Positions 9,274 to 16,380 of a stretch of 64,000 bases of DNA are shown piece by piece (the stretch's first letter is position 1; each line of letters opens with the position of its first letter). The stretch comes from JABAAE01 sp036336715 (GTDB taxonomy: Bacteria > Planctomycetota > Planctomycetia > Pirellulales > Pirellulaceae). A program made the translations under genes and the position numbers. The notes under the pieces were generated by a model. The model saw only the letters and a list, made by a program, of their open reading frames with translations. It searched no databases and was not told the DNA's origin. The stretch is from positions 1-64,000 of the forward strand of contig JAYZFP010000023.1 in assembly GCA_036336715.1 (NCBI GenBank), written 5' to 3'.

Positions 9274-11310
9274 ATGGATCCGGAATCCAGCTCCCGAAAG
9301 AACCAGGAACCCAAATCGGGGGTCAACGTCGTCCTCCTGCTGCTGCTGGTGCTGGTGGTATCACTGATCAGCATGATGGTGATGTTCAATAACGCGCCGT
9401 TTGAAATCGGTTACAAGGAATTCCAGGATTACCTGCAGAAGAAATCCGGGGCAGCTCCTACCGAAAGTCCCTCGCTGCTGATCGAGAGGAAAAGCGGGGA
9501 ACAGTCCCGGGTGATCCAGATATCGAAACTGCGGGACATCGTTATTCACGATCAGCGAATCGAGGGAAAGCTCGATTGGAAAATCGAGAACAGTTCCAAT
9601 GACGAGGCAGTCGAAAAGGAATTCGTTGTCAATATCCGCTCCGAGGGCTTTGGACAGTCGATTTTTGCAGAGATCGAAAAATCAAAGGAACCCTACACGT
9701 TTTCAGCCGGACCGACCTTTTGGGAAAAGTGGGGGACCTTCATCATCTTCTCCTCCCTGATCCTCCTGCTATTTTTCTTCATGCTCCGGCGTCTCGGCGG
9801 TGCAGGTTCTCCAATGCAATTCGGCCGCAGCCGTGGACGGCTGTATGCCGAAGAGGAACTTGAGGTTTCCTTTGATGACGTGGCTGGTATCGACGAAGCG
9901 GTCGAGGAGGTCAAGGAGATCGTTGACTTTTTGCAATCTGCGGACAAGTACCAGAAGCTGGGCGGGCGGATTCCCAAAGGGGTCCTGCTGGTCGGACCGC
10001 CGGGAACAGGCAAAACCCTGCTGGCCAAGGCCATCGCCGGTGAAGCCGGTGTTCCGTTCTTCAGCCTTTCAGGCAGCGATTTCGTGGAGATGTTTGTCGG
10101 TGTCGGGGCTGCACGTGTTCGGGACATGTTTCAGCAGGCTGTACAAAAAGCGCCCTGCATCATCTTCATCGACGAGCTGGATGCCCTGGGCAAAAGCCGT
10201 GGTGGAAACATCGTCGGGGGACACGATGAACGGGAGCAGACACTGAATGCTCTGCTCGTGGAGATGGATGGATTCGATTCCAACTCGGGTGTGATTGTAA
10301 TGGCCGCCACCAATCGACCGGAGACACTCGATCAGGCATTGTTGCGGCCGGGGCGCTTTGACCGTCACGTTCTGGTCGATCGACCGGACGTCCGTGGTCG
10401 GGAAGCGATCCTCAAAGTCCACGTCAAGAACGTCAAGCTTGGAGAAGATGTTGACCTGGCCCGGGTAGCCTGCATCAGCCCCGGATTCGTTGGCGCTGAC
10501 CTCGCCAACCTCGTCAACGAAGCTGCCCTGCGTGCGGCACGCGAAGAAAAATCGGTCGTTGAAATGAATGATTTCGACGAGGGGGTGGAACGCGTTACCG
10601 CCGGATTGGAAAAGAAACAGCGGGTCATGAGCGAGGACGAAAAGTGCCGGGTCGCCTATCACGAGGCAGGACACGCACTGGTCGCCTACAGCCTGCCGAA
10701 CACCGACCCGGTCCATAAAGTAAGCATCATCCCCCGCGGGATTGCCGCGCTCGGATACACCATGCAGCGTCCTGAAGAGGACCGATACCTGATGACCCAG
10801 GCAGAACTGGAAAGCCGGATCCAGGTGCTTCTCGCAGGCACCATGGCGGAGGAGATCATCTACCAGGACATTTCCACCGGAGCCCAGAACGATCTCGAGC
10901 GGGCCACCGACATCGCCCGCTCGATGGTGATGGAATACGGGATGAGCCGAATGGGCCGCGTGAATTACAAGGATTCCAATCGATCCGCATTTCTGGCATC
11001 CGGCGGCGAAGAATCCGGCCGTACCGTCAGCGAAAAAACCCAGCGTGAAATCGATGAGGAAGTCCGAAGATTCATAGAAGAGTCCATCGAAAAAGTGCGC
11101 AACATTCTCGCCGTTCGAAAGGAATCCCTGATCGCGCTGACCCAGCGGCTGATCGAAATCGAATCGGTGGATGGGGACGAACTCAAGGAGATTGTTGATG
11201 CCAGCTCGCCCGGCCCGTTGGTCGTTCCGGGCACCGATGTCGAACAGGGCGGCCCGACCCGATTTACGGAATCCAGCCAGCGCATCGACGACCAGGCAGA
11301 AAATGCATGA
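9274..11310 (+). CDS. ftsH: ATP-dependent membrane zinc protease FtsH
   Basis: A 678-residue AAA+ protease that degrades membrane and regulatory proteins. Two membrane spans (about residues 18-38 and 152-172) flank an external domain of about 110 residues. The AAA domain shows Walker A GPPGTGKT (241-248), Walker B CIIFIDELDALG (about 294-305) and the second region of homology ending RPGRFDRH. The zinc site HEAGH is at residues 463-467 in the M41 peptidase domain. Length and layout are normal. The gene stands alone and faces cysH across a 231-base convergent gap, in which I see no gene and no strong terminator. Confidence 0.97.
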   Translation: MDPESSSRKNQEPKSGVNVVLLLLLVLVVSLISMMVMFNNAPFEIGYKEFQDYLQKKSGAAPTESPSLLIERKSGEQSRVIQISKLRDIVIHDQRIEGKLDWKIENSSNDEAVEKEFVVNIRSEGFGQSIFAEIEKSKEPYTFSAGPTFWEKWGTFIIFSSLILLLFFFMLRRLGGAGSPMQFGRSRGRLYAEEELEVSFDDVAGIDEAVEEVKEIVDFLQSADKYQKLGGRIPKGVLLVGPPGTGKTLLAKAIAGEAGVPFFSLSGSDFVEMFVGVGAARVRDMFQQAVQKAPCIIFIDELDALGKSRGGNIVGGHDEREQTLNALLVEMDGFDSNSGVIVMAATNRPETLDQALLRPGRFDRHVLVDRPDVRGREAILKVHVKNVKLGEDVDLARVACISPGFVGADLANLVNEAALRAAREEKSVVEMNDFDEGVERVTAGLEKKQRVMSEDEKCRVAYHEAGHALVAYSLPNTDPVHKVSIIPRGIAALGYTMQRPEEDRYLMTQAELESRIQVLLAGTMAEEIIYQDISTGAQNDLERATDIARSMVMEYGMSRMGRVNYKDSNRSAFLASGGEESGRTVSEKTQREIDEEVRRFIEESIEKVRNILAVRKESLIALTQRLIEIESVDGDELKEIVDASSPGPLVVPGTDVEQGGPTRFTESSQRIDDQAENA

Positions 11311-11541
11311 CAACCTGCGGTTCCTCGAACGCCAAGTGCCAGGTCGGGATACCCGGCCCCTCCTGCCGCACCCGGGAGCAGCGGAATCGGGAAGGACAAC
11401 TGGCGAAACTTCGCCTCTGCCCGTGGATCCACGCCCTTCTTGATCTTTACCGAAACCAGCATGGGCTTCGCGGCGAACCGGCTACCTGGCCGGCGGGTGA
11501 AATAGCGGAGTGGTGAAAAGCGTCTTCGGAAAAGAAGAGCC

Positions 11542-12444
11542 TCACGAATCGAGGCTGTGCAGTCCGCATTCGGTTTTCGTGCTGCCGCTCCAACGACCGG
11601 CACGCTCGTCCTCGCCGATCTGAATGGCCCGGGTACAGGGCTGACAACCGATGCTGGGGTAGCCCTGATCATGTAGCGGGTTGTACGGAATTTCATTGTC
11701 AAGAATGGTCTTCCAAACCTGGCCCTTGGTCCAATTGGCAAGCGGGTTGACCTTGACCAGGTTGAATTTGGCATCCCATCCAACGATCGGTGCCTGCGAC
11801 CGGTCGGGGCTCTGATCACGGCGAATGGCGCTGATCCAGCCCCGTTTGCCCTCAATGGCCTGGTGCAACACCTTGATCTTGCGGTCGTGACAACACTGAC
11901 CTGGATTACTCAGGTAGAGTTTTCCATGCTGTTGCTCATACTCTTCGACTGTGGAATCCGGCCGACGGAGCTCAACTTCGATGCCATATTTCTGCTTTAC
12001 CTTTTCGCGCAATTCGAGTGTCTCCCTGAACTGGTAACCGGTGTCCAGGTTGAAACAGTGAACCCGTTTTTCCAGTTGTGAGACCAGAAAGAGAATCACC
12101 ATTCCTTCCGGTCCGAAGGCGGTGGCAAAAGTGAGTGTCGAACCGAAAGTCGCGCTGGCCCATTGGATGATTTCCAAGGGTTCTGAGGTTTCAAATCCCC
12201 TGTTGCGGGCATCCAGCTCTGCCAGGAATTCAGCAGATGGCCCATCGCCTGCTTCACCAGGATTGGGCTGACTGGCCAACGGTCCCTGTGCAGTTTCCAC
12301 CACCAGATCGGGGCTTTCCGGGATCAACTTGGGATGGGGAATCACGGTCGCCAATTCTCGAGGCTTGTTCCCGCCCAGGACACGCCACCCTGAATGGTCA
12401 TGGTTGTTTTCATTAAAATCGGGAAGAGGTTGTGGGGAGAGCAT
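11542..12444 (-). CDS. cysH: Adenylyl-sulfate reductase, [4Fe-4S] APS-reductase type
   Basis: A 300-residue enzyme that reduces APS to sulfite with thioredoxin in assimilatory sulfate reduction. The P-loop-like segment TFATAFGPEGM is at about residues 105-115. Four cluster-binding cysteines are present as Cys184-Cys185 and Cys267/Cys270 (CQPC), the signature of APS rather than PAPS reductases, and the catalytic cysteine is Cys293 in KTECGLH. About 65 weakly conserved residues precede the core, so the true start may lie further in, for example the GTG at codon 34; the ATG at 12444 lacks a Shine-Dalgarno site. It is divergent from the zinc-ribbon gene and has a 20-bp palindrome upstream. Confidence 0.92.
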   Translation of the reverse strand: MLSPQPLPDFNENNHDHSGWRVLGGNKPRELATVIPHPKLIPESPDLVVETAQGPLASQPNPGEAGDGPSAEFLAELDARNRGFETSEPLEIIQWASATFGSTLTFATAFGPEGMVILFLVSQLEKRVHCFNLDTGYQFRETLELREKVKQKYGIEVELRRPDSTVEEYEQQHGKLYLSNPGQCCHDRKIKVLHQAIEGKRGWISAIRRDQSPDRSQAPIVGWDAKFNLVKVNPLANWTKGQVWKTILDNEIPYNPLHDQGYPSIGCQPCTRAIQIGEDERAGRWSGSTKTECGLHSLDS

Positions 12445-12516
12445 TTAATTTACAATCATTATCAAGCTAGTAAAGTATAAGCTCCATTTCTTTGAAAGAA
12501 ATCGGACAGACCGCTA

Positions 12517-12536
12517 CGGAAAATCCATATTTTCCG
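12517..12536. promoter_or_regulatory. 20-bp inverted repeat upstream of cysH (candidate operator)
   Basis: Two perfect 8-base arms, CGGAAAAT and ATTTTCCG, surround a CCAT spacer. The element lies 73 bases upstream of the cysH start and 130 bases upstream of the preferred start of the zinc-ribbon gene, in an AT-rich stretch. There is no T-run after it, so it is more like a regulator binding site than a terminator. The regulator is unknown. Confidence 0.4.
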
Positions 12537-12665
12537 CATGGATTGAACCGAATCGTCTGCAGAACCGGGAAAATCCACCATTTGTTGAAAAGGCAAGGGT
12601 TCGAATTCCCCAATATTCAGTTATTCTTGAATTCACCCCAATCTCTCTCCTGGCACGGTGTTTAC

Positions 12666-13253
12666 GTGGACCAACCGGCTGATCCGAAAAAAATTGAAAT
12701 TCCTGCCAACGAGCGAATTTCACCGGTCAGGCTTGAAGACCTGCGCCGCAAGGCTCCTGGCAATGTTCACTGCAAAAAGTGCGGTTCCGACCGGATTCAT
12801 ATCAGCTACGGTGGGGCTCAGAACATGCCCTTGCTGCTCCGGATTTTTTTCGTTGTTTACCGCTGTCATACCTGCGGTTCGCTGATGCGATATGCCCGCC
12901 CCATGCATTGGTTACGAAGAATCTTTGGTTCAGCGCGTCAGGCGTCGATCCAGGTACTCGACCGCGAACCGATGATCGACTCCCAGGCCAGCGAATTCAA
13001 AGCTGCCAAGCGGGACAAAAACCCGGTTTTCCGGGAAGCGAAAGAGGTCCGGGCAGTGGAGAACATAGAAATCGCCATCGACCCGTATTTCGACCCTGAC
13101 AGAATCGTCAAACAGATCAAGTCCAACTATACTGCTTCCCAGCGGGAACTGATGGCCTCCAAATTTCAGGAGATCGCCATCCTGATCCAACCACCCGCGT
13201 CCGCGGCGGAACCACAAAACCAAGAGACCCCGGAAGTCGATCCGGAAAAATAG
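12666..13253 (+). CDS. Zinc-ribbon protein of unknown function
   Basis: I do not recognise the family. The protein (195 residues from the GTG at 12666) has one zinc ribbon formed by CKKCGSDRI and CHTCGSL, about 30 residues apart, followed by a basic stretch (RYARPMHWLRRIFG) and a hydrophilic C-terminal half ending in an acidic, proline-rich tail. The same frame is open back to a TTG at 12492, but that upstream part is AT-rich, carries the 20-bp palindrome and reads like non-coding DNA. Neither start has a good ribosome binding site. The next small gene begins two bases after the stop codon, so the two are probably co-translated. Confidence 0.6.
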   Translation: MDQPADPKKIEIPANERISPVRLEDLRRKAPGNVHCKKCGSDRIHISYGGAQNMPLLLRIFFVVYRCHTCGSLMRYARPMHWLRRIFGSARQASIQVLDREPMIDSQASEFKAAKRDKNPVFREAKEVRAVENIEIAIDPYFDPDRIVKQIKSNYTASQRELMASKFQEIAILIQPPASAAEPQNQETPEVDPEK

Positions 13254-13255
13254 CC

Positions 13256-13423
13256 ATGCAACTTCTTTTTGCACAGGATTACAGCGGAGCCTACGGGCTC
13301 GTCATTCTCTTTCTTCTTCTTGGAACCTGTGCAGTGGGAATCCCCCGCTTCCGCAAAATCGATCCGTTGGCAAGGGACAAAAAGAAAAGCAAGGCCAAGA
13401 AGAAGAAGAAGAAGAAGAAGTAG
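13256..13423 (+). CDS. Small membrane protein with polylysine tail (55 residues)
   Basis: The ATG begins two bases after the stop of the zinc-ribbon gene. The product has a short N-terminus, one hydrophobic segment (about residues 14-29, GLVILFLLLGTCAVG), the motif IPRFRKIDP, and a tail rich in lysine that ends in eight consecutive lysines. The tail is mostly AAG codons. A single span with a positively charged C-terminus suggests an inner-membrane protein with the tail in the cytoplasm. The tight spacing, the hydrophobic/charged layout and the clean stop support a real gene. Function unknown. Confidence 0.6.
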   Translation: MQLLFAQDYSGAYGLVILFLLLGTCAVGIPRFRKIDPLARDKKKSKAKKKKKKKK

Positions 13424-13447
13424 TAGCAACAGCAGGAAGCAGCCCGT

Positions 13448-13489
13448 CGGGACGGGGACTTCGGGACGTGGACTTCGGGACGGGGACGC
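13448..13489. repeat. 14-bp tandem repeat, three copies
   Basis: The unit CGGGACGGGGACTT occurs at 13448-13461, with one change at 13462-13475 (GT for GG) and with a changed end at 13476-13489. It fills most of the gap between the small membrane-protein gene and the convergent glycosyltransferase gene. Confidence 0.8.
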
Positions 13490-13515
13490 CCAGCATGTGT
13501 CGTCGCAGGCTGGGA

Positions 13516-14730
13516 TCAAACCTCTTCCTGTTTCTTTTTTCCCTGCCTCTGTTGGATTGCCTGTTGGTAAACCTCTTCCAGCCGATCGACAACCTGCGGC
13601 ATCTGGTATTCAGCGGCGAACTTCAAAGCACCATGTCCCATCCGTTTGCGCTGACGCCGTTTGTTGGCCATGACCAGCATGCAACTGGCCATTTCCTCGT
13701 GGTCATCGGGTTCAAACAGAAGTCCGTTGACCCGGTCTTCGATCAGTTCGGGAATCCCCTTGGCAGTCGGTCCCACCACGGGGAGGCCAAAAGACATCGC
13801 TTCCAGAATACTCATCGGCTGATTTTCGGTCTTGCTCGCCGTTACAAAAGTATCCGCCAACAACAGCAGGTTATCTTCGATCAGTTTTTCGTGAGAAATA
13901 TGACCCAGGAAAATCACATGCTTCTGAATCCCCAATTCCACTGCGAGGGTTTCCAGGTCTGATTTGGTCGGCCCATCGCCAATAATCACCAGCTTGGCCC
14001 GCCGGCGTTTTTTCTGTACCAGGGCAAATGCCCTCAACACAACATCCAGGGACTTTTCCGGGGAAATCCGCCCACAATAGACAAACGAAGGGCCATAGAT
14101 ACCGATCTCGTTCCGCTTCTTCATGATCTGGTCGGCATCGACACGAACCGGTCTTTCAATCCCGTTGGGAATAATGATCGGATCGAACCGGATACCATGT
14201 GCAATCAGGGCATCCTTGACCGACTTGGAAGGACTGGTAACGAATCGACAGGCGTTGAAAAACTTGATCGAATACCACCACATGAACCTCTGAATGAAGT
14301 CAAAGGTCGGCAGGCCAAAGGATTTCAGGTAGCCGGGGTCGGCAAAAAAGGTATGAAAAGTTCCAACGGTCGGTTTTCGAAGCAGCTTGGAAGCGATCAA
14401 CCCTTCCCAACCACATCCCCACTCGGTGCTCATGTGCACCACATCCGGATTCCACTTGCGGACCCTCCAGAGGGAGGTAATCAAAGACGGAAGTGTGATC
14501 CGCAGCTTGGGAACCTTGGAGACACCCACCGAAAAAGGAACGTCGAAAATTTCGACCTCTGAAGGCATGTCGATCGAAGTGTTTTCGTCGATATCCTTTT
14601 TGCGTGGCTTGGGACGAAACACGCATACATCGTGCCCCCGCTTCACCAGCTCCGAAGCCTGGTTCAATACGGAAAAGGTAACTCCCGAGCAATACGGGAG
14701 GAAACTGTCAGTAAACATGCAAATTCGCAT
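13516..14730 (-). CDS. Glycosyltransferase family 4 (GT-B fold)
   Basis: A 404-residue glycosyltransferase. The N-terminal domain starts MRICMFTDSFLPYCSGV and contains PDVVHMSTEWGCG; the C-terminal domain contains VYCGRISPEKSLD (about residues 210-222) and the nucleotide-sugar-binding region TASKTENQPMSILEAMSFG with the E-x7-E pattern near 303-321. This resembles GT4 enzymes acting on lipids, such as diacylglycerol glucosyltransferases and PimB-like mannosyltransferases. The tail is rich in Gln and Lys. It is a single minus-strand gene divergent from the DUF1080 gene. Acceptor and sugar donor are unknown. Confidence 0.88.
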   Translation of the reverse strand: MRICMFTDSFLPYCSGVTFSVLNQASELVKRGHDVCVFRPKPRKKDIDENTSIDMPSEVEIFDVPFSVGVSKVPKLRITLPSLITSLWRVRKWNPDVVHMSTEWGCGWEGLIASKLLRKPTVGTFHTFFADPGYLKSFGLPTFDFIQRFMWWYSIKFFNACRFVTSPSKSVKDALIAHGIRFDPIIIPNGIERPVRVDADQIMKKRNEIGIYGPSFVYCGRISPEKSLDVVLRAFALVQKKRRRAKLVIIGDGPTKSDLETLAVELGIQKHVIFLGHISHEKLIEDNLLLLADTFVTASKTENQPMSILEAMSFGLPVVGPTAKGIPELIEDRVNGLLFEPDDHEEMASCMLVMANKRRQRKRMGHGALKFAAEYQMPQVVDRLEEVYQQAIQQRQGKKKQEEV

Positions 14731-15059
14731 GCTTTCTCCGCCTGGCTTTCATGACAACCCGCTGCAGCAACAAACTGCAGCCTGTATTAAAACGAGTCAA
14801 CAGACAAATTTGCTGACTAATTTTTATATTTGGCCATTTTGTGCAAAATTTAGCCAAAAGTGAAAGGGCCCGGCAGTTTTTTGGCGACAAAACGCCACTT
14901 GGGCTGCGACCGGTGACAGGCCCACACAAACCGGGGAGCGGTCTCCGCACCCATCGCATTGAAAACCGGCAACAACCGAACCAGAATGGGGATTCTGCTC
15001 AGGCAGTGAATTCAGGTCTAAATCTGTTCCTTCTTCCTACGACTCCCCGAGGAAAATCC
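14731..15059. other. AT-rich divergent intergenic region
   Basis: This 329-base gap lies between the glycosyltransferase and DUF1080 starts. Its left third (14790-14865) is strikingly AT-rich for the window and includes the small inverted repeat ATTTTG/CAAAAT around 14837-14850. Promoters for both genes probably lie here, but I cannot assign hexamers. No gene seen. Confidence 0.4.
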
Positions 15060-16049
15060 ATGAAACTCACCAGGCATTTTTGCATGCTCTCCCTGTTCGT
15101 CGCGATGGTTCTTTCAGTTGCCGCTCCCTCGAACGGTCAGAAACCCCGTTATACCGATCCCTCAACTACGGACGCTGATTTTGAATACCAGGGCGAATAC
15201 GAGGGCAAGCTGGGTGACCAGGACCACGGAATCCAGGTCCGGGCACTTGGCAAGGGTGTTTTCGAGGCCTTTGTTTTTCCTGGAGGCCTGCCGGGAGCTG
15301 GTTGGGATGGGAAAGAAAAAATCGTGATTCAGCCAAAGGGCAAACTGGAAAATGGCGTGCTGAAATTCGTGGGCGACGAACGGGGGAACGGGATGATCCA
15401 GAATGGGATCCTGACGGTCACCAGCCCGGGAGGAGAGAAACTGGGCGAACTGAAGAAGGTCCATCGCAAAAGTGAAACCTTGGGCAAGAAGCCACCGGAA
15501 AACGCAGTTGTCCTGTTTGATGGCGGGAATGCCGACGGCTGGAAAAACGGAAAGATGTCGCCAGAAGGTCTGTTGATGCAGGGAACGACCAGCAAGAAGA
15601 CTTTTGGCAGCCATCACCTGCATATCGAATTTCGCCTTCCCTACATGCCCCAGGATCGTGGACAGGGCCGGGGAAACAGCGGACTCTATGTCCAGGGACG
15701 CTACGAAGTCCAGATGCTCGATTCCTTCGGCCTGGCGGGCAAAATGAATGAGTGTGGTGGTATTTACTCGGTTGCCGCATGTGATCTGAACATGTGCTAC
15801 CCACCCCTTTCCTGGCAAACCTATGATATCGAGTACATAGCGGCCAGCTACAAGGATGGTAAAGTCGTTGCCAACCCCCGGATGACGGTCTACCACAACG
15901 GAGTCAAAATCCACGACAACGTGGAACTCCCCGGAAACCGCAACACTACCGCGGCTCCTCTCAAGGCAGGTGATTCCAAGGGGCCCGTCTTCCTGCAGAA
16001 TCACGGCTGTCCCGTCCGTTACCGGAACATCTGGGTCGTGGAAAAATAG
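15060..16049 (+). CDS. Secreted DUF1080 (3-keto-disaccharide hydrolase-type) protein
   Basis: A 329-residue exported protein. A signal peptide covers about residues 1-27, ending in PSNGQ. Residues 35-145 form a small N-terminal domain with QGEYEGKLG and FPGGLPGAGW, and residues 150-329 are a DUF1080 domain, a concanavalin-like beta-sandwich, recognised by VLFDGGNADGW, FGSHHLHIEFRLPY, GRGNSGLYVQGRYEVQMLDS and NPRMTVYHNGVKIHDN. Family members are secreted carbohydrate-active proteins; a 3-keto-glucoside hydrolase activity has been described for some. I chose the ATG at 15060, with GAGGA about 6 bases upstream. It begins a plus-strand group leading to argS. Confidence 0.88.
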   Translation: MKLTRHFCMLSLFVAMVLSVAAPSNGQKPRYTDPSTTDADFEYQGEYEGKLGDQDHGIQVRALGKGVFEAFVFPGGLPGAGWDGKEKIVIQPKGKLENGVLKFVGDERGNGMIQNGILTVTSPGGEKLGELKKVHRKSETLGKKPPENAVVLFDGGNADGWKNGKMSPEGLLMQGTTSKKTFGSHHLHIEFRLPYMPQDRGQGRGNSGLYVQGRYEVQMLDSFGLAGKMNECGGIYSVAACDLNMCYPPLSWQTYDIEYIAASYKDGKVVANPRMTVYHNGVKIHDNVELPGNRNTTAAPLKAGDSKGPVFLQNHGCPVRYRNIWVVEK

Positions 16050-16095
16050 GTTCATCCAGTCAGGGAAAGTGGGCCGAATCCCAGGAAGCAAGCGA

Positions 16096-16380
16096 GTGGA
16101 CCCTTTCCGGATCAAGATCGAGTTTTTTGGAATTCCGCGACTCCGCGCCGGTGTCGCGGAATTTTTTGTGGATGTCTGCCGGGACAAGAACCGCCTGGCC
16201 GATATCCTGGAAACCCTCAACAGGGAACTCCCGGCTTTTGGAGACGCCTGCGTGGAAGAGGGCCAACTCAGAAAGGACTACGTGTTCAACATTTCGGGGA
16301 AAAGATTCACTCGCTCGGCGGACTATGAAATCCTGCCTGAGGATACGCTGCTGATCCTGTCCAGTGACGCAGGTGGCTGA
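16096..16380 (+). CDS. MoaD/ThiS-family ubiquitin-like sulfur carrier
   Basis: A 94-residue beta-grasp protein ending in SSDAGG. The terminal Gly-Gly is the feature that lets MoaD and ThiS proteins be adenylated and thiocarboxylated as sulfur donors. The segments KIEFFGIPRLRAGV and YEILPEDTLLILSS fit the fold. The GTG at 16096 is preceded by AGGA with a 9-base spacer; the longer frame from 15970 overlaps DUF1080 and is rejected. Its last 17 bases overlap the start of the YfhO-like gene. No MoaE, ThiF or ThiG partner is nearby, so the pathway (molybdopterin, thiamine or another sulfur transfer) is not shown. Confidence 0.8.
   Translation: MDPFRIKIEFFGIPRLRAGVAEFFVDVCRDKNRLADILETLNRELPAFGDACVEEGQLRKDYVFNISGKRFTRSADYEILPEDTLLILSSDAGG

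Noticed and set aside
10069..11313. Open frame of 414 codons on the minus strand antisense to ftsH
   Set aside because: The plus strand encodes an unambiguous full-length FtsH; the antisense product has no recognisable family and is a codon-bias shadow.
12596..12612. GGGTTCGAATTCCC resembles a tRNA T-arm
   Set aside because: No acceptor stem, D-arm or anticodon stem can be built around it, and the T-stem pairs only partly.
12654..12670. TGGCACGGTGTTTACG resembles a sigma-54 -24/-12 promoter
   Set aside because: The essential GC of the -12 element is AC here, and it abuts the likely start codon of the zinc-ribbon gene.
15162..16220. Open frame of 352 codons antisense to the DUF1080 gene
   Set aside because: DUF1080 on the plus strand has a signal peptide and family motifs; the antisense frame has neither.
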